Positions 1 through 11,200 of a stretch of DNA of 64,000 bases are shown one piece after another. The notes below the pieces were generated by a model. The model saw only the letters and a program-made list of their open reading frames with translations. It was not told where the DNA came from and did no database searches. The position numbers and the translations under genes are program-made. The first letter of the stretch is position 1; every line of letters begins with the position of its first letter. Origin of the DNA: Myxococcus stipitatus (GTDB lineage: Bacteria > Myxococcota > Myxococcia > Myxococcales > Myxococcaceae). The stretch covers positions 3,658,001 to 3,722,000 of the forward strand of contig NZ_CP147913.1 in the NCBI RefSeq assembly GCF_037414475.1, read 5' to 3'.

Positions 1-3000
1 AAGGCCTCGAAGATGATGTGGTGCTTGTCCTTGGGGATGCCGATGCCGGTGTCGCGCACGGAGAAGGCCACCACCGAGGGCGCGGACGACAGCACTGGAT
101 GGTCCGGCGACCAGCCGCTTCGGGCCAGGCCGATGCGCAGCGACACCGAACCGGACTCCGTGAACTTGAAGGCATTGGACAGGAGGTTCTTGAGCACCTG
201 CTGGAGCCGCTTGGCGTCCGTCTCCACCTCGCCCGCCATGTCCGGCGCCACGTCGATGTCGAACTGGAGCCCCTTCGTGTCCGCCACCTGCCGGAAGGTG
301 CGGTCCACGAACTCGCTCAGGTCGATGAAGCGCAGCGGCCCCACGTCCACCGCCATGGTGCCGGACTCAATCTTCGACAGGTCCAGGATGTCGTTGATGA
401 GCTCCAGCAGGTCCGCGCCCGACGCGTGAATCGTCTTGGCGAACTCCACCTGCCGTCCGGTGAGGTTGCCGTCCATGTTCTCGCTGAGCGTCTGACTGAG
501 GATGAGCAGGCTGTTGAGCGGCGTGCGCAGCTCATGGCTCATGTTCGCCAGGAACTCCGACTTGTACTTGGACGTGAGGCTGAGCTGCTCGGCCTTCTCC
601 TCGAGCGCGAGCTTGGCCTGCTCCACCTCCCCGTTCTTCCGCTCCACCTCCGTCTTCTGCTCGGAGAGCAACTTCGCCTTCTCCTGGAGCTCTTCATTGG
701 TGCTGCGCAGCTCCTCCTGCTGGCGCTTGAGCAGCTCCTCGGACTGTTGGAGTGACGCCGCCTGCAACTCCAGGCGCTGGTTGGTCTCCGTCAGCTCCTC
801 CTGCTGCTTGCGCAGCTCATCGGTCAGCGCCTGCGACTGCTTGAGCAGCGCCTCCGTCCGCATGTTGGCGGCAATCGTGTTGAGCACGATGCCGATGGAC
901 TCCGTGAGCTGCTCCAGGAAGCCCATGTGCACGTCGCTGAAGCGGTGGAACGAGGCCAGCTCGATGACGGCCTTGATTTCCCCCTCGAAGAGCACCGGCA
1001 GCACGACGATGCTCCGAGGCACCTCCTCCCCCAACCCGGACGAGACGCGGATGTATGAGTCCGGGACGTCCGACAGGAGGATGGGCTCCTTCTCCAGCGC
1101 GCACTGTCCCACCAACCCCTCGCCCAGCTTGAAGGTGTTGGAGAGCCCCTTGCGCTCCCGGTAGGCGTAGGACGCGAGCAGTTTGAGCATCTGCTCTCCG
1201 GTCTCCGCTCGGTCGGAGATGAAGAACACGCCGTGCTGCGCATCCACCAGCGGTGCCAGCTCCGAGAGGATGACCTTGGACACCGTGAGCAAGTCGCGCT
1301 GTCCCTGGAGGACGCGGGTGAACTTGGCCAGGTTCGTCTTGAGCCAGTCCTGCTCCGTGTTCTTGCGCGTGGTGTCCTTCAGGTTGCGAATCATCTCGTT
1401 GATGTTGTCCTTGAGGGCGGCCACCTCGCCCTGCGCGGACACGGTGATGAAGCGCGTGAGGTCTCCCTTCGTCACCGCCGTGGCCACCTCGGCGATGGCG
1501 CGCACCTGCGTCGTCAGGTTCGCGGCCAGCTGATTCACGTTGTCGGTGAGGTCGCGCCAGATGCCCGCCGTTCCCGGCACTCGCGCCTGTCCGCCCAGCT
1601 TCCCCTCGATGCCCACCTCGCGGGCCACCGTCGTCACCTGGTCGGCGAACACCGCCAGGGTGTCAATCATCCCGTTGATGGTGTCCGCCAGCTCGGCGAT
1701 CTCTCCCTTCGCGTCCACCACCAGCTTGCGCTTCAGGTCTCCATTCGCGACGGACGTCACCACCTTGGCGATGCCTCGCACCTGCGTGGTGAGGTTGGAC
1801 GCCATGGAGTTCACGTTGTCCGTGAGGTCCTTCCATGTACCGCCCACCCCCTTCACCTCGGCCTGGCCGCCCAGCTTTCCTTCCGTGCCCACTTCGCGCG
1901 CCACACGTGTCACCTCGGAGGCGAACGAGTTGAGCTGGTCCACCATCGTGTTGATGGTGTTCTTCAGCTCCAGAATCTCGCCCTGCACGTCCACGGTGAT
2001 TTTCTTCGACAGGTCCCCACGCGCCACCGCCGTGGTGACTTCAGCGATGTTGCGCACCTGCGCCGTGAGGTTGGACGCCATGGAGTTCACGTTGTCCGTG
2101 AGGTCCTTCCATGTGCCGCCCACGCCGCGCACCATGGCCTGGCCGCCCAGCTTGCCCTCCGTACCCACTTCGCGCGCCACACGCGTCACCTCGGAGGCGA
2201 ACGAGTTGAGCTGGTCCACCATCGTGTTGATGGTGCTCTTCAGCTCCAGAATCTCGCCGCGCACGTCCACGGTGATTTTCTTCGACAGGTCTCCGTTCGC
2301 GACCGCCGTGGTGACCTCCGCGATGTTTCGCATCTGCGCCGTGAGGTTGGACGCCATGGAGTTCACGTTGTCCGTGAGGTCCTTCCACGTGCCGCCCACG
2401 CCGCGCACCACGGCCTGACCGCCCAGCTTGCCCTCCGTGCCGACCTCGCGCGCCACGCGCGTCACCTCGGAGGCGAACGAGTTGAGCTGGTCCACCATCG
2501 TGTTGATGGTGTTCTTCAGCTCCAGAATCTCGCCGCGCACGTCCACGGTGATTTTCTTCGACAAATCTCCGTTCGCGACCGCCGTGGTGACTTCGGCGAT
2601 GTTGCGCACCTGCGACGTGAGGTTGGACGCCATGGAGTTCACGTTGTCCGTGAGGTCCTTCCACGTGCCGCCCACGCCCTTCACCACGGCCTGCCCGCCC
2701 AGCTTTCCTTCCGTGCCGACCTCGCGCGCCACACGCGTCACCTCCGACGCGAAGGACGAGAGCTGATCCACCATCGTGTTGATGGTGTTCTTCAGTTCCA
2801 GAATCTCGCCGCGCACGTCCACGGTGATTTTCTTCGACAGGTCCCCCTTCGCGACGGCCGTGGTGACTTCCGCGATGTTGCGCACCTGCGACGTGAGGTT
2901 GGACGCCATGGAGTTCACGTTGTCCGTGAGGTCCTTCCACGTGCCGGCCACGCCCTTCACCTTGGCCTGGCCGCCCAGCTTTCCCTCGGTGCCGACCTCG

Positions 3001-3536
3001 CGCGCCACACGCGTCACCTCCGAGGCGAAGGCGCCGAGTTGCTCCACCATCCCGTTCACCAGCCGGGCGGTGCGCAGGAACTCGCCCTTGAGGGGACGGC
3101 TGTCCACCTCCAGCGCCATCGTCTGGGACAGGTCTCCCTTCGCCACCGCGCCGATGACGCGGCCCATCTCCGTGGTGGGCTGCACCAGGTCTCCCACCAA
3201 CGTGTTCACGGACTCCACGCAGTGCGCCCAGGAGCCCAGCGCGCTCACCAGATGCGCGCGTTGGGTGATGCGGCCCTCCTTGCCCACCACGGTGCCGATG
3301 CGCTCGAACTCGTGCGCCATCCGCTCGTTGAGCTCGATGATTTCATTGAGCGAGTCCGCCACCTTGCCGGCGTTGCCCACCTTGTCCACGGGCATGCGCA
3401 CGGAGAAGTCGCCCTTGCGCACGGCGGTGAGCACCCGCAGGAGCTGCCGCGAATCCAGCGTGTCGGAGTCGTCCTCCACGGGCCTGCGCGGCGGACGGGC
3501 CACGGCGCGACGGGATACATGCTTCTTCTCGGCCAT
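1..3536 (-). CDS. Multi-HAMP hybrid-type sensor histidine kinase (C-terminus beyond window)
   Basis: Cytoplasmic-looking sensor kinase with no evident membrane segment. From the ATG at 3536 ([10 protein letters not shown]) the order is: short basic N-terminus, a tandem HAMP array of about 92 residues per unit (roughly residues 30-700), a GAF-like domain (about 710-880), a long coiled coil, HisKA with the H-box [12 protein letters not shown] (phospho-acceptor His1001), then HATPase_c with N-box [10 protein letters not shown] and G1 box DTGIGIP. The reading frame is still open at base 1, inside the F-box (KHHIIFEAF), so the gene continues to the left, probably into receiver domains. Long HAMP arrays of this period are known from fungal group III kinases (Nik1/Os-1) and from myxobacteria. 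The signal is unknown; a CheY-like regulator lies nearby on the same strand. The family call is firm; the hybrid state is inferred. Confidence 0.93.
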   Translation of the reverse strand, partial: MAEKKHVSRRAVARPPRRPVEDDSDTLDSRQLLRVLTAVRKGDFSVRMPVDKVGNAGKVADSLNEIIELNERMAHEFERIGTVVGKEGRITQRAHLVSALGSWAHCVESVNTLVGDLVQPTTEMGRVIGAVAKGDLSQTMALEVDSRPLKGEFLRTARLVNGMVEQLGAFASEVTRVAREVGTEGKLGGQAKVKGVAGTWKDLTDNVNSMASNLTSQVRNIAEVTTAVAKGDLSKKITVDVRGEILELKNTINTMVDQLSSFASEVTRVAREVGTEGKLGGQAVVKGVGGTWKDLTDNVNSMASNLTSQVRNIAEVTTAVANGDLSKKITVDVRGEILELKNTINTMVDQLNSFASEVTRVAREVGTEGKLGGQAVVRGVGGTWKDLTDNVNSMASNLTAQMRNIAEVTTAVANGDLSKKITVDVRGEILELKSTINTMVDQLNSFASEVTRVAREVGTEGKLGGQAMVRGVGGTWKDLTDNVNSMASNLTAQVRNIAEVTTAVARGDLSKKITVDVQGEILELKNTINTMVDQLNSFASEVTRVAREVGTEGKLGGQAEVKGVGGTWKDLTDNVNSMASNLTTQVRGIAKVVTSVANGDLKRKLVVDAKGEIAELADTINGMIDTLAVFADQVTTVAREVGIEGKLGGQARVPGTAGIWRDLTDNVNQLAANLTTQVRAIAEVATAVTKGDLTRFITVSAQGEVAALKDNINEMIRNLKDTTRKNTEQDWLKTNLAKFTRVLQGQRDLLTVSKVILSELAPLVDAQHGVFFISDRAETGEQMLKLLASYAYRERKGLSNTFKLGEGLVGQCALEKEPILLSDVPDSYIRVSSGLGEEVPRSIVVLPVLFEGEIKAVIELASFHRFSDVHMGFLEQLTESIGIVLNTIAANMRTEALLKQSQALTDELRKQQEELTETNQRLELQAASLQQSEELLKRQQEELRSTNEELQEKAKLLSEQKTEVERKNGEVEQAKLALEEKAEQLSLTSKYKSEFLANMSHELRTPLNSLLILSQTLSENMDGNLTGRQVEFAKTIHASGADLLELINDILDLSKIESGTMAVDVGPLRFIDLSEFVDRTFRQVADTKGLQFDIDVAPDMAGEVETDAKRLQQVLKNLLSNAFKFTESGSVSLRIGLARSGWSPDHPVLSSAPSVVAFSVRDTGIGIPKDKHHIIFEA
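1515..3170 (-). repeat. Tandem 276-bp repeat array encoding HAMP units
   Basis: A landmark sequence (gaggttggacgccatggag on the plus strand) recurs at 1791, 2067, 2343, 2619 and 2895, exactly 276 bp apart each time. Divergent in-phase copies sit at 1515 and 3171. Each unit encodes 92 residues containing the phrases [19 protein letters not shown], [18 protein letters not shown] and [10 protein letters not shown]. The five central units are nearly identical at both protein and DNA level, which implies recent duplication or gene conversion; the outer units have drifted. Confidence 0.95.
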
Positions 3537-3727
3537 GACGAGCCTCTGGAGTGCGCGGAGTTTTTCAGCTCGGAACAACTCCGTTCTCCCGCGACTCTTG
3601 GGAGCGAGCAGCCCCCTCGGGCGGTGCCGATGGTGAACATCGAACACCTCCACCCCCTCTCGTCGGACGGCCAACACTTGCGCGCCCGCTCCACCGCGTC
3701 GGGTGAAACCCGCGGCGGCGCGAAGGC

Positions 3728-4549
3728 TCAGTGGCGCAGGCGCGGCGTGGGGGCTCGAACCAGGACCTCCATGCGCGCATCCCCCGCCACCACGCTGCTG
3801 AGGACCTCCGGCTGCTCGGGCGTCAGCCGGGCCACGGCACGCAGCGCGGCCACCAGCACCAACGACTCCACCGAGGACGGCATGCCCACGCCCTCCTTCC
3901 CCGTCTTCAACGGCATGGGCAGCCGAGGCACCCGCTTCGCCGCGGCCAGCGCCTCCACCGCGTAGCCAGGTGACGTGTCCAACGTGACGGCGATGGCGGG
4001 CAGCTCCTGCGCGGCCTCTGGTTGTCCTCGCGCCTGCATCTCCATCAACCGCTGGAGCGCGCCCGACTGGAAGTACAGCGCCAGCCCCGCGCGGCCATCA
4101 TCCGCGTGGAAGACACACCCCTCGAAGGTATGCACCAGGGGGCCGGAGACCGTCACCTCGAAGGGCTGACTGTCATCCCACCGCGCCCAGGGCCGCGCCT
4201 CCCAGTACTCCGTGGCCGCCTGGACGAACAACAAGGCCTTGTCCGAGCCCAGTCCGGACAGCCCGCGCTGTCCCCAGGCCAGGAAGGTCGCGATGGCCGC
4301 GCGCGACGAGAGCGCCGCCGAGGGAGGCTCCTCCGCCGCGAGTCCCAACACCGCGCCCGCCTCCGCGAGCTGAGGCTCACACCGCACCGCGCTCATGTCC
4401 TCCAGTCCTCGCACCAGCACGCGCAGGCCCGAGACGTCGTCCGGCTCGAAGACGGGCTGGGAGGGTTCACCCAGGTCGGAGATGCGCAGGTACACCTGCG
4501 TGCTTCCCTGGGAGAGCGGCACGGGGCCGAGCTTGAGCAGATAGAGCAT
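3728..4549 (-). CDS. Uncharacterised 273-residue protein
   Basis: I do not recognise a family. The product starts [16 protein letters not shown], has no signal peptide and no membrane segment, and is a mixed alpha/beta, Ala/Leu-rich soluble protein. A central stretch ([26 protein letters not shown]) looks like a beta-sandwich or sensory fold, but that is a guess. The gene lies 30 bp downstream of the CheY-like regulator on the same strand and 191 bp upstream of the kinase start, so it could be co-transcribed with the regulator. Codon use matches the neighbours, with strong third-position GC, which supports a real gene. Confidence 0.7.
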   Translation of the reverse strand: MLYLLKLGPVPLSQGSTQVYLRISDLGEPSQPVFEPDDVSGLRVLVRGLEDMSAVRCEPQLAEAGAVLGLAAEEPPSAALSSRAAIATFLAWGQRGLSGLGSDKALLFVQAATEYWEARPWARWDDSQPFEVTVSGPLVHTFEGCVFHADDGRAGLALYFQSGALQRLMEMQARGQPEAAQELPAIAVTLDTSPGYAVEALAAAKRVPRLPMPLKTGKEGVGMPSSVESLVLVAALRAVARLTPEQPEVLSSVVAGDARMEVLVRAPTPRLRH

Positions 4550-4579
4550 GGAGCCATCCAGGGGCGGGAGTACCGAGGT

Positions 4580-4954
4580 TCAACCCGAGAGCGCGCGCTG
4601 GCTGTCCAGGGTCTTGCGTATCTGCCTCATCAACGACGGGATATCGAAGGGCTTCTGGAGGAAGGGGATGCCCGGATACTGAGCCCGCAGGGCCCCCACG
4701 TCCACCGCGCTCATCCCCAGCAGCGGCACACCACTCCAGCCCGGCTCGGCGCGGATGCACTCCACCAGGGCGGGGCCATCCAACACCGGCATCATCCAAT
4801 CCGTGAGGACCAGGTCCGGACGCCGCTCTCCCATCCGCGCCAGGGCCTCCGCGCCATGCGTGGCCGTCAGCACCTGGTAACCCTCCTCCCGCAGGAGGTC
4901 CGCGAGGGCTTCCAGGATGCCCAGCTCGTCATCCACCACCAGGAGCGTCTCCAT
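4580..4954 (-). CDS. Single-domain response regulator (CheY-like receiver)
   Basis: A 124-residue stand-alone receiver domain. METLLVVDDE carries the acidic pair, VLTDWMMPVLDGP carries the phospho-acceptor Asp (about residue 53), and the conserved lysine is in FLQKPFDIPSL near the C-terminus. The usual Thr/Ser switch region reads LLGMSAVD. There is no output domain, so it probably acts by protein contact or as a phosphorelay intermediate. The ATG at 4954 is chosen because the receiver fold begins immediately there; the open frame runs upstream but with low-complexity Arg-rich sequence. The neighbouring hybrid kinase is a plausible partner, an inference from position only. Confidence 0.92.
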   Translation of the reverse strand: METLLVVDDELGILEALADLLREEGYQVLTATHGAEALARMGERRPDLVLTDWMMPVLDGPALVECIRAEPGWSGVPLLGMSAVDVGALRAQYPGIPFLQKPFDIPSLMRQIRKTLDSQRALSG

Positions 4955-5189
4955 GCGAGCAGGCCTTGCTTCTCGAGAGTCAGGGATGGCCACCCTCCCC
5001 ACTTCCCCCATCCTCGTGGAAACCCCTGAGACCCTGAGCCGCCCCGCGGCATGGCGCGAGCTTCCCTCTCGAAACGGCCTCGCGGTCCGGCCCACCCGTC
5101 AATGCGTGGGCATCCCGCCATGGCATGGGCCTGGTTGGAGACATGAGGCGCTCATACCGCAAAACAAAGCGGGCGCGCCCCTGGAGAGG
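4955..5189. other. Gene-free spacer between response regulator and anti-sigma gene
   Basis: 235 bp with no convincing coding potential on either strand. It should contain the promoter for the response-regulator gene (minus strand) and the 3' end of the sigma/anti-sigma transcript. I see no clear hairpin terminator. Confidence 0.5.
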
Positions 5190-5810
5190 TTACAGGGCCA
5201 GCACCACGAAGTGCTCCTGGACGTGCCGGTTGTCTGAAGCATGTGACACCCGGAACTCGTAACGTCCTGGTTTGTCGATGAGCACTCGCAACGGAGTGGC
5301 GGAATCCCCCGTGCGTGCGGTGAACTCATGAACACAACGCGCTTCGTCACAGCCCACCAGCTCCAGAGAGGGCAGGTCCTTCAGGTGGGGATGGGAGTCC
5401 AGGGGAGGTGACGTCTCGAGCCAGACGGTGGCGGGTTCCCCTGAGTGGACGCCGTGGGTCCAGGGCAGCTCCAACCAGCCTGCGCCTTCGCCTGGGAGCT
5501 GGAAGGTGACCTCGCGGGCCGGGAACAGCTCCGGTCCCGAGCCCACGTGGCCGCGAGGAAGCACGAGCAGCACCAGCGCGCCCGCGAGCAGCGCGCCCGC
5601 CAGCACCCGCGCTCCAGGATGGTTCACCCACGCGGCCACATCCCTCCGGCGCGGTGGCGAGGAAGGCGCGGCGCGCAGTTGCTCCGCCTGCGCGAGCGAG
5701 GCCTTGAGCCGAGCCCGCAGGTGAGGCGAGGGTTTCTCGCCCCGCAGCGCCATCATCGCGGCCTGGAGCTCCTCCGGGAGCGGTGGTGGCTTCTCATCTC
5801 CCATGCTCAT
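5190..5810 (-). CDS. Probable anti-sigma factor, single-pass membrane protein
   Basis: A 206-residue protein with a charged cytoplasmic N-terminus (about residues 1-65, predicted helical), one membrane segment (about 68-87, ARVLAGALLAGALVLLVLP) and a periplasmic beta-rich C-terminal domain. Its start overlaps the stop of the upstream ECF sigma gene (5807-5810), the usual layout for a sigma/anti-sigma pair. There is no HxxxCxxC zinc motif, so it is not a classical ZAS protein. The periplasmic part has two Cys (CDEARC) that could form a disulfide. The anti-sigma role is inferred from topology and gene order, not from a recognisable domain. Confidence 0.72.
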   Translation of the reverse strand: MSMGDEKPPPLPEELQAAMMALRGEKPSPHLRARLKASLAQAEQLRAAPSSPPRRRDVAAWVNHPGARVLAGALLAGALVLLVLPRGHVGSGPELFPAREVTFQLPGEGAGWLELPWTHGVHSGEPATVWLETSPPLDSHPHLKDLPSLELVGCDEARCVHEFTARTGDSATPLRVLIDKPGRYEFRVSHASDNRHVQEHFVVLAL

Positions 5811-6433
5811 GGGCGGCCTCCCTCACCAAGAGCATGAGCCTGCCGGTCCATGGCCGACAGGAACAACTCCCCCAGCCTCGCGCGGCCCCGGGAGTGTCGA
5901 CTCTTCACCGTGCCGACGGGCAGCGACAGCACCCGGGACACCTCCTCATAGGGCAGGTCCTCCACATCGCACAGCAGCACCACCAGTCGGAACTTCTCCG
6001 GCAGCGCATGCAGGCACCCGAGCAACAACTCCGCTTCCTCGGAGCGGCACAACCGGGCCTCCGGGTCCGGCTGCTCCACGCCTCCCGCGAAGAGCGAACC
6101 CATCACCGCCGACGCGCCCTCCATCACCGACTCCAGCAGCGAGCGGCGCCGCGCCAGCGACCGGCGGTTCTCCAGGAACTGGTTGCGCGCGATGCGGCAC
6201 AACCAGCCCAGCCGGGAGCCGGGCTCGCGTGCGTCTCCGCTCAGATAGGCCCGCACCAGCGTGTCCTGGAGCAGGTCCTCCGCCTCCTGCCGGCTTCGGC
6301 ACAAGGCGAGACAGAAGCGATGGAGCCTGGGCAACAACGGCTCCATCGCGGCCTCGAACCGCTCCTGCCCGCTTTGTTCCAGATTCGTTTCAGACACGGC
6401 GGCTCCCCCACGGCCCATCCCCTGAGAAACCAA
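5807..6433 (-). CDS. ECF-type RNA polymerase sigma factor (sigma-70 family)
   Basis: A 208-residue alternative sigma factor. Region 2 is visible as HRFCLALCRSRQEAEDLLQD followed by RLGWLCRIARNQFLENRR. Region 4 is visible as ALPEKFRLVVLLCDVEDLPYEEVS with the helix-turn-helix LSLPVGTVKSRHSRGRARL. An insert of about 25 residues separates the two regions, as is common in ECF factors. The downstream gene overlaps by 4 bp and encodes a membrane protein suited to be its anti-sigma factor. The regulon is unknown; the divergent carbon-transport cluster at 6609 is one candidate target, though nothing beyond proximity supports that. Confidence 0.93.
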   Translation of the reverse strand: MVSQGMGRGGAAVSETNLEQSGQERFEAAMEPLLPRLHRFCLALCRSRQEAEDLLQDTLVRAYLSGDAREPGSRLGWLCRIARNQFLENRRSLARRRSLLESVMEGASAVMGSLFAGGVEQPDPEARLCRSEEAELLLGCLHALPEKFRLVVLLCDVEDLPYEEVSRVLSLPVGTVKSRHSRGRARLGELFLSAMDRQAHALGEGGRP

Positions 6434-6608
6434 GACATCTCAGCGAGAAATGGTCAGCTCAACCGAGACAGGTCCCGCATCAGCGCAAAAATCACAGACA
6501 AATCAAGCACGGGAACCCGCACGCGTCTCGTTCCATCCCTGGCCGTCGACGGGTGCGATTCGTTCCTGAATGCGATGTCCACCCGTGCACACGGGAGGAC
6601 GCGGCGCC
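6434..6608. promoter_or_regulatory. Divergent promoter region, ECF sigma / SulP cluster
   Basis: 175 bp between divergently transcribed genes, somewhat more AT-rich than its surroundings around 6430-6520 (aaaaatcacagacaaatcaagc). It must hold start signals for both the sigma operon and the carbon-uptake cluster. A strong ribosome binding site, gggagga at 6593-6599, precedes the ATG at 6609 and decides that start over an earlier in-frame ATG at 6570. No clear -35/-10 pair could be assigned. Confidence 0.55.
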
Positions 6609-8255
6609 ATGCAAGGCATTCAGTCCAATGTCAGTCATTCCCCTGAGTCCCTGGGGCAAACATCCTGGAGACAGGACCTGGTCTCGGGTTTTCTCGTCTT
6701 CCTGCTGGCGTTGCCGTTGTGTCTGGGTATCGCGATGGCCAGCGGCTTTCCGCCGGTGGCGGGCATCATCACGGCGGTGGTGGGAGGGCTGCTCTCGTCC
6801 TGGGTGGGGAGCGCCGGGCTGACCATCAAGGGGCCCGCGGCGGGGCTCATCGTCATCGCGCTGGGAGCGGTGACAGAGCTGGGGGGTGGAGACGGCGTGC
6901 TCGGCTACCGGAGGGCGCTGGCGGCCATCGTGGTGGCCGCGTGCTTCCAGGTGCTCTTCGCGCTCTTGCGCGCGGGGAGGCTGGGGGACCTGTTCCCCTC
7001 GGCGGTGGTCCACGGGATGCTGGCGGCCATCGGCGTCACCATCTGCGCCAAGCAGGCGCATGTGCTGCTCGGGGTGTCACCCGTGGCGAAAGAGCCGCTG
7101 GGGCTCCTGGCGGAGATTCCCGCCAGCGCGGCGCGGCTCAATCCGGAGATTGCCTTCATTGGAGCGCTGGGCCTCGTGTTGTTGTTCGGACACGCGGCCC
7201 TCGTAAAGCGCGTGGCATGGCTGAAGCGTGTGCCGGCGCCGCTGCTGGTGCTGGCGGTCGCGGTGCCCCTGGGGCTGATGTTCGACCTGGAGCACGCGCA
7301 CACCTTCACGTTCTCTCACACGCTCTTCACGGTGGGGCCCAACCACCTGGTGAACCTGCCGGACAACCTGCTCACCGCCGTCACGTTCCCGGACTTCTCC
7401 GCGGTGCTGACGCCCAAGGGACTCAAGTACGTCGCCATGTTCGCGCTGGTGGGCAGCGTGGAGTCGCTGCTCACCGTCAAGGCGGTGGACCTGATGGACC
7501 CGCTGAAGCGGCGCTCGGACCTGGACCGGGACTTGTTCGCCACGGGCCTGGGCAACCTCGCCGCGGGCCTGCTGGGTGGGCTGCCGATGATTTCGGAGGT
7601 GGTCCGCAGCACCGCGAACCTGGGCTATGGCGCCAGGAGCCGGTGGTCCAACTTCTTCCACGGCCTGTTCCTGCTGCTGTTCGTGGCCTTCGTGCCGGGA
7701 CTCATCCACCGGATTCCGCTGGCCGCGCTCGCGGGCATGCTCATCTTCACGGGCGTCCGGCTGGCGTCGCCCGGGGAGCTGGTGAAGGCGTACCGCGTGG
7801 GCTCGGAGCAGGTGCTCATCTTCTGCGTCACGATGGTCGTCACGCTGGCCTCGGACCTGTTGGTGGGCGTGGCCTCGGGCATCGTCCTGAAGACGGGCAT
7901 CCACCTGCTCAACGGAGCCTCGCCCCGGGAGCTGTTCCGGCCCGACATCCAGGAGCAGGTGCGAGCGGACGCGGTGGTGCTGCACGTGCGCGGCGCGGCG
8001 GTGTTCACCAACTTCCTGACGCTCAAGAAGCAGCTGGCCCTTCACGCGGAGGCGCCCTGCATCGAGGTCGACCTGACGGAAGCCCGGCTGGTGGACCACA
8101 CGGTGATGCAGCGGCTGCATGAAATGGCGGAGGAGCACTCGCGACAGGGACGGCGGCTCCAGGTGCTGGGATTGGAGCGGCACCGGGGGCTGTCCACGCA
8201 TCCGCTCTCCGCGCGCAAGAAGGTGCCGGGCGGAGACCTGGAGCTCACGCCATGA
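6609..8255 (+). CDS. SulP-family anion transporter with STAS domain, probable bicarbonate transporter
   Basis: A 548-residue inner-membrane transporter. The N-terminal part (WRQDLVSGFLVFLLALPLCLGIA, then GLTIKGPAAGLIVIALGA) is the SulP/BicA transport core with about 10-14 membrane helices up to residue 425. A short C-terminal STAS domain follows (about 430-530; VVLHVRGAAVFTNFLTLK, EVDLTEARLVDHTV). SulP proteins carry sulfate, bicarbonate or dicarboxylates. Here the gene overlaps dabA by 4 bp, so bicarbonate (BicA-like, usually sodium-coupled) is the likely substrate. The start at 6609 has a gggagga site 9 nt upstream. Substrate is inferred from context; the family call is firm. Confidence 0.9.
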   Translation: MQGIQSNVSHSPESLGQTSWRQDLVSGFLVFLLALPLCLGIAMASGFPPVAGIITAVVGGLLSSWVGSAGLTIKGPAAGLIVIALGAVTELGGGDGVLGYRRALAAIVVAACFQVLFALLRAGRLGDLFPSAVVHGMLAAIGVTICAKQAHVLLGVSPVAKEPLGLLAEIPASAARLNPEIAFIGALGLVLLFGHAALVKRVAWLKRVPAPLLVLAVAVPLGLMFDLEHAHTFTFSHTLFTVGPNHLVNLPDNLLTAVTFPDFSAVLTPKGLKYVAMFALVGSVESLLTVKAVDLMDPLKRRSDLDRDLFATGLGNLAAGLLGGLPMISEVVRSTANLGYGARSRWSNFFHGLFLLLFVAFVPGLIHRIPLAALAGMLIFTGVRLASPGELVKAYRVGSEQVLIFCVTMVVTLASDLLVGVASGIVLKTGIHLLNGASPRELFRPDIQEQVRADAVVLHVRGAAVFTNFLTLKKQLALHAEAPCIEVDLTEARLVDHTVMQRLHEMAEEHSRQGRRLQVLGLERHRGLSTHPLSARKKVPGGDLELTP

Positions 8256-11200
8256 GCCAGGCACCGTGTCTTGCTCCGGCGCCCGAGGACCGGCGCTCAC
8301 GGCTTCGTGCCGCGTTGGCGCGCGCCAGCCACGTGCTGCCAGCGCAGGGCCCCATCGGCGTGTTCGTCCATCACAACACGCTGCACGCCTTCGAACACCT
8401 CCCCTTCCACGAGGCGGTGGCCACCGCGAGCGACACGCTCGGCGCGGAGGGCTACCTCTCCGAAGCGCGCTTCCTGGAGCTGTACCGCCAGGGCCGCATC
8501 ACCGATGAAGACCTGCACGCGGTGCTCGCGCAACCGGGCACCTGGACACCTCCTCCGCCTCCGCGGCTCCGGTTCGAGGGCCCCACCGGCATCGACCCGG
8601 CATCCTTGGACCCGGAGGCGTTGACCCTCCTCGCGTTGCTTCACCCCATCGAAGAGGAGACCGAGGCGTCCTTGCGCTGGAAGCTGGAGGAGCAGTCCGC
8701 GGCCCGGCGGCTTCGCGCGGACCTGGCGCCAGCGTTGCATTGGAGCCTCGTCGAGCGCTCGTCACATGGGCTGCATCTCTGGCTGGACCGCGTCGGCCGG
8801 GACTGGACGATGACGGAGCTCGCGTGTGCGCTGCTCACGTCCGACCTGGAGTCCACCGTCCGCGAGGTCGCGGCGCACATCTCCAGGCCACCGCCGCGAG
8901 ACATCTCCCTCCGACTGCTGGGCATCCCGGCCACTCGCGGGATGGCCTACATCTCCCGGGTCGCCGCGCGGCTCGAGGGGCTGGAGGGGCTCACGGTCGA
9001 TGGCTGGTTGAACGCGGAGGTGGCGTGTGTGTGCGCCGCGCTCGCCACGGCGTTTGGAGGGAACGGGAGCCTGGACTCCCTGCGCAAGCGGCTGGAGAAG
9101 ACCCCCGAGCCCTTCGCGGTGAGCGCGCTCTGGTCCGCGTGCCGCACACCTCCACCGCCCCTGGAGCAGCGCCCGAGCGCAACCCCACCTCCCGTGCTCA
9201 GTCACCGTGAGCTCGTGTGCCAGGCCACGGGCGAGGACGTGAACGACCTGCTCCACCCTCACCTCATCCGCGCGTGTGCGGCCTTCCTGGATGAGGGGCA
9301 CTCCACGTGGCCCATGCCGAAACGGGAGCGAGGCTTCCACGCGGCCTGGGTCTCCCTGATGCGCGACGGGCTCGGCGCCACGCCGGACTGGCTGGAGGGC
9401 TTGGACGCGGAGCTGGAGCATCCACGCTCAGCGGACGACACCGTGCTGGATGCGCTCGACGCGCTGGGCGTCCCCGAAGCCGACTGGGAGCCATATCTCT
9501 CGCGGGTGCTGCTCGCGCTCCGGGGCTGGGCGGGGATGATGCACCGGCTGGAGCAACACCCATCGGACCGCGCCGCCCACGCGCCCCCCGCGCGGTTGAT
9601 GGACTTCGTCGCCGTGCGGCTCACGCTGGAGCGATTCGCGCTGCGCGCCGTGGCGAGGCGGTCGCTCGGCCATTCGGGCCCGCTGTCCAGTCTGTCCGAA
9701 GCGGCGAGGCGGGCCATGGCCGCCGCGCCGCGCCCCGAACGCCCGCGCGTCTGGGAGAGCTGGCGCTTCTTCCAATGGGCCCAGCTCCTGGGGCTCTCCG
9801 CGATGGAGGCGAGGACCCTTCCTCCGGGAGAGCGCCGCGCGCTGCTCTCCTGGCTGGAGGACTTCGGCCCGCGTGCGCGACAGCGCGTGTGGCAGGAAGC
9901 CTACGAGCACCACTACCGGATGGAGCTCGCACGTGGGCTCGCGCGCAACCGGCTCCGCCCGACCCATGAGCGCACGGTGACGCAGCCGCGCTTCCAGTTG
10001 CTGTTCTGCATGGATGACCGCGAGGAGTCCTTTCGCCGCCACTTCGAGGAGCTGGACGCGAGATACGAGACCCTGGGTATCGCGGGCTTCTTTGGCGTGG
10101 CCATCGACTATCAGGGCATCGACGACGCGGGCTCCGTCGCGCTGTGCCCCGTGGCAGTCACCCCGGCGCACGCGGTCGAGGAGCAGGCGCATCCGGAGCA
10201 TGCGCCGCTCGCGAGGACACGGGCCCGGCGTCGGAGCCTGTGGGCACGACTCGAGCACGTGCTGCATCAAGGGACGCTGGCGCTGGAGACCTCATGGCTG
10301 CTCGCGCCGCTGCTCGGGCTCGTGTCCATTCCCTGGCTGCTCCCAAGGCTCCTCTTCCCGCGTGCCATGAGTCAGTTCCGGCGGAGCATCAGCACGAAGC
10401 TCCTGCCTCGTCCGCGCACCCGGCTCACCAGCCTGCGAGACACCGCCACCTCCCAGCTCCCCCGCATAGGAAAGCCGCGAGGCTTCACGTTCGACGAGCA
10501 GGCGGCGCGTGTCGCCGCGTCGCTGGAGAGCATGGGGTTGACGAAGACCTTCGCGCCGCTGGTGGTGGTGCTCGGCCACGGGGCGGCGAGCGTCAACAAC
10601 CCCCACCAGGCCGCCTATGACTGCGGCGCGTGTGGCGGGCGGCACGGCGGACCGAACGCGCGGCTCTTCGCGGAGATGGCGAACCGCCCCGAGGTCCGCG
10701 CGAAGCTGCGGGAGCGGGGCCTCCAGATTCCCTCGTCGACGTGGTTCATCGGAGGACTGCACAACACCACCACGGACGAGGTGCTCCTCCACGACACCGA
10801 CTCACTCCCACCACCGCTGCGAGATGAGTTGGAGATACTCCGCGATGCCCTGGACCGCGCACGGGCCCTGTCCGCGCAGGAGCGCTGCCGCCGCTTCGAG
10901 TCCGCTCCACCCGGACTGTCTCCAACAATGGCGCTCCGCCATGTCGAGGCGCGCGCGGAGGACCTGGGCCAGCCGCGTCCCGAATTGGGCCACGTCACCA
11001 ACGCGGCCTGCATCGTGGGCCGCCGCGCGCTGACACGCGGGCTGTTCATGGACCGCAGGGTGTTCCTCATCTCCTACGACCCGTCCCAGGATGCACATGG
11101 CGCGCTCGTCGAACGCATCCTCCTGGCGGCCGGTCCCGTCGGCGCCGGCATCAGCCTGGAGTACTACTTCTCCTGCGTGGACAACCCGCTCCACGGCTGC

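Noticed and set aside
1233-3965. Very long plus-strand frame opposite the kinase
   Set aside because: It is the antisense of the HAMP array, with His/Arg/Leu-rich repeats and no domain. The minus frame encodes clear HAMP and kinase motifs.
4955-5189. Small frames upstream of the response regulator
   Set aside because: They are Arg-rich with no start site and overlap the extension of the regulator frame.
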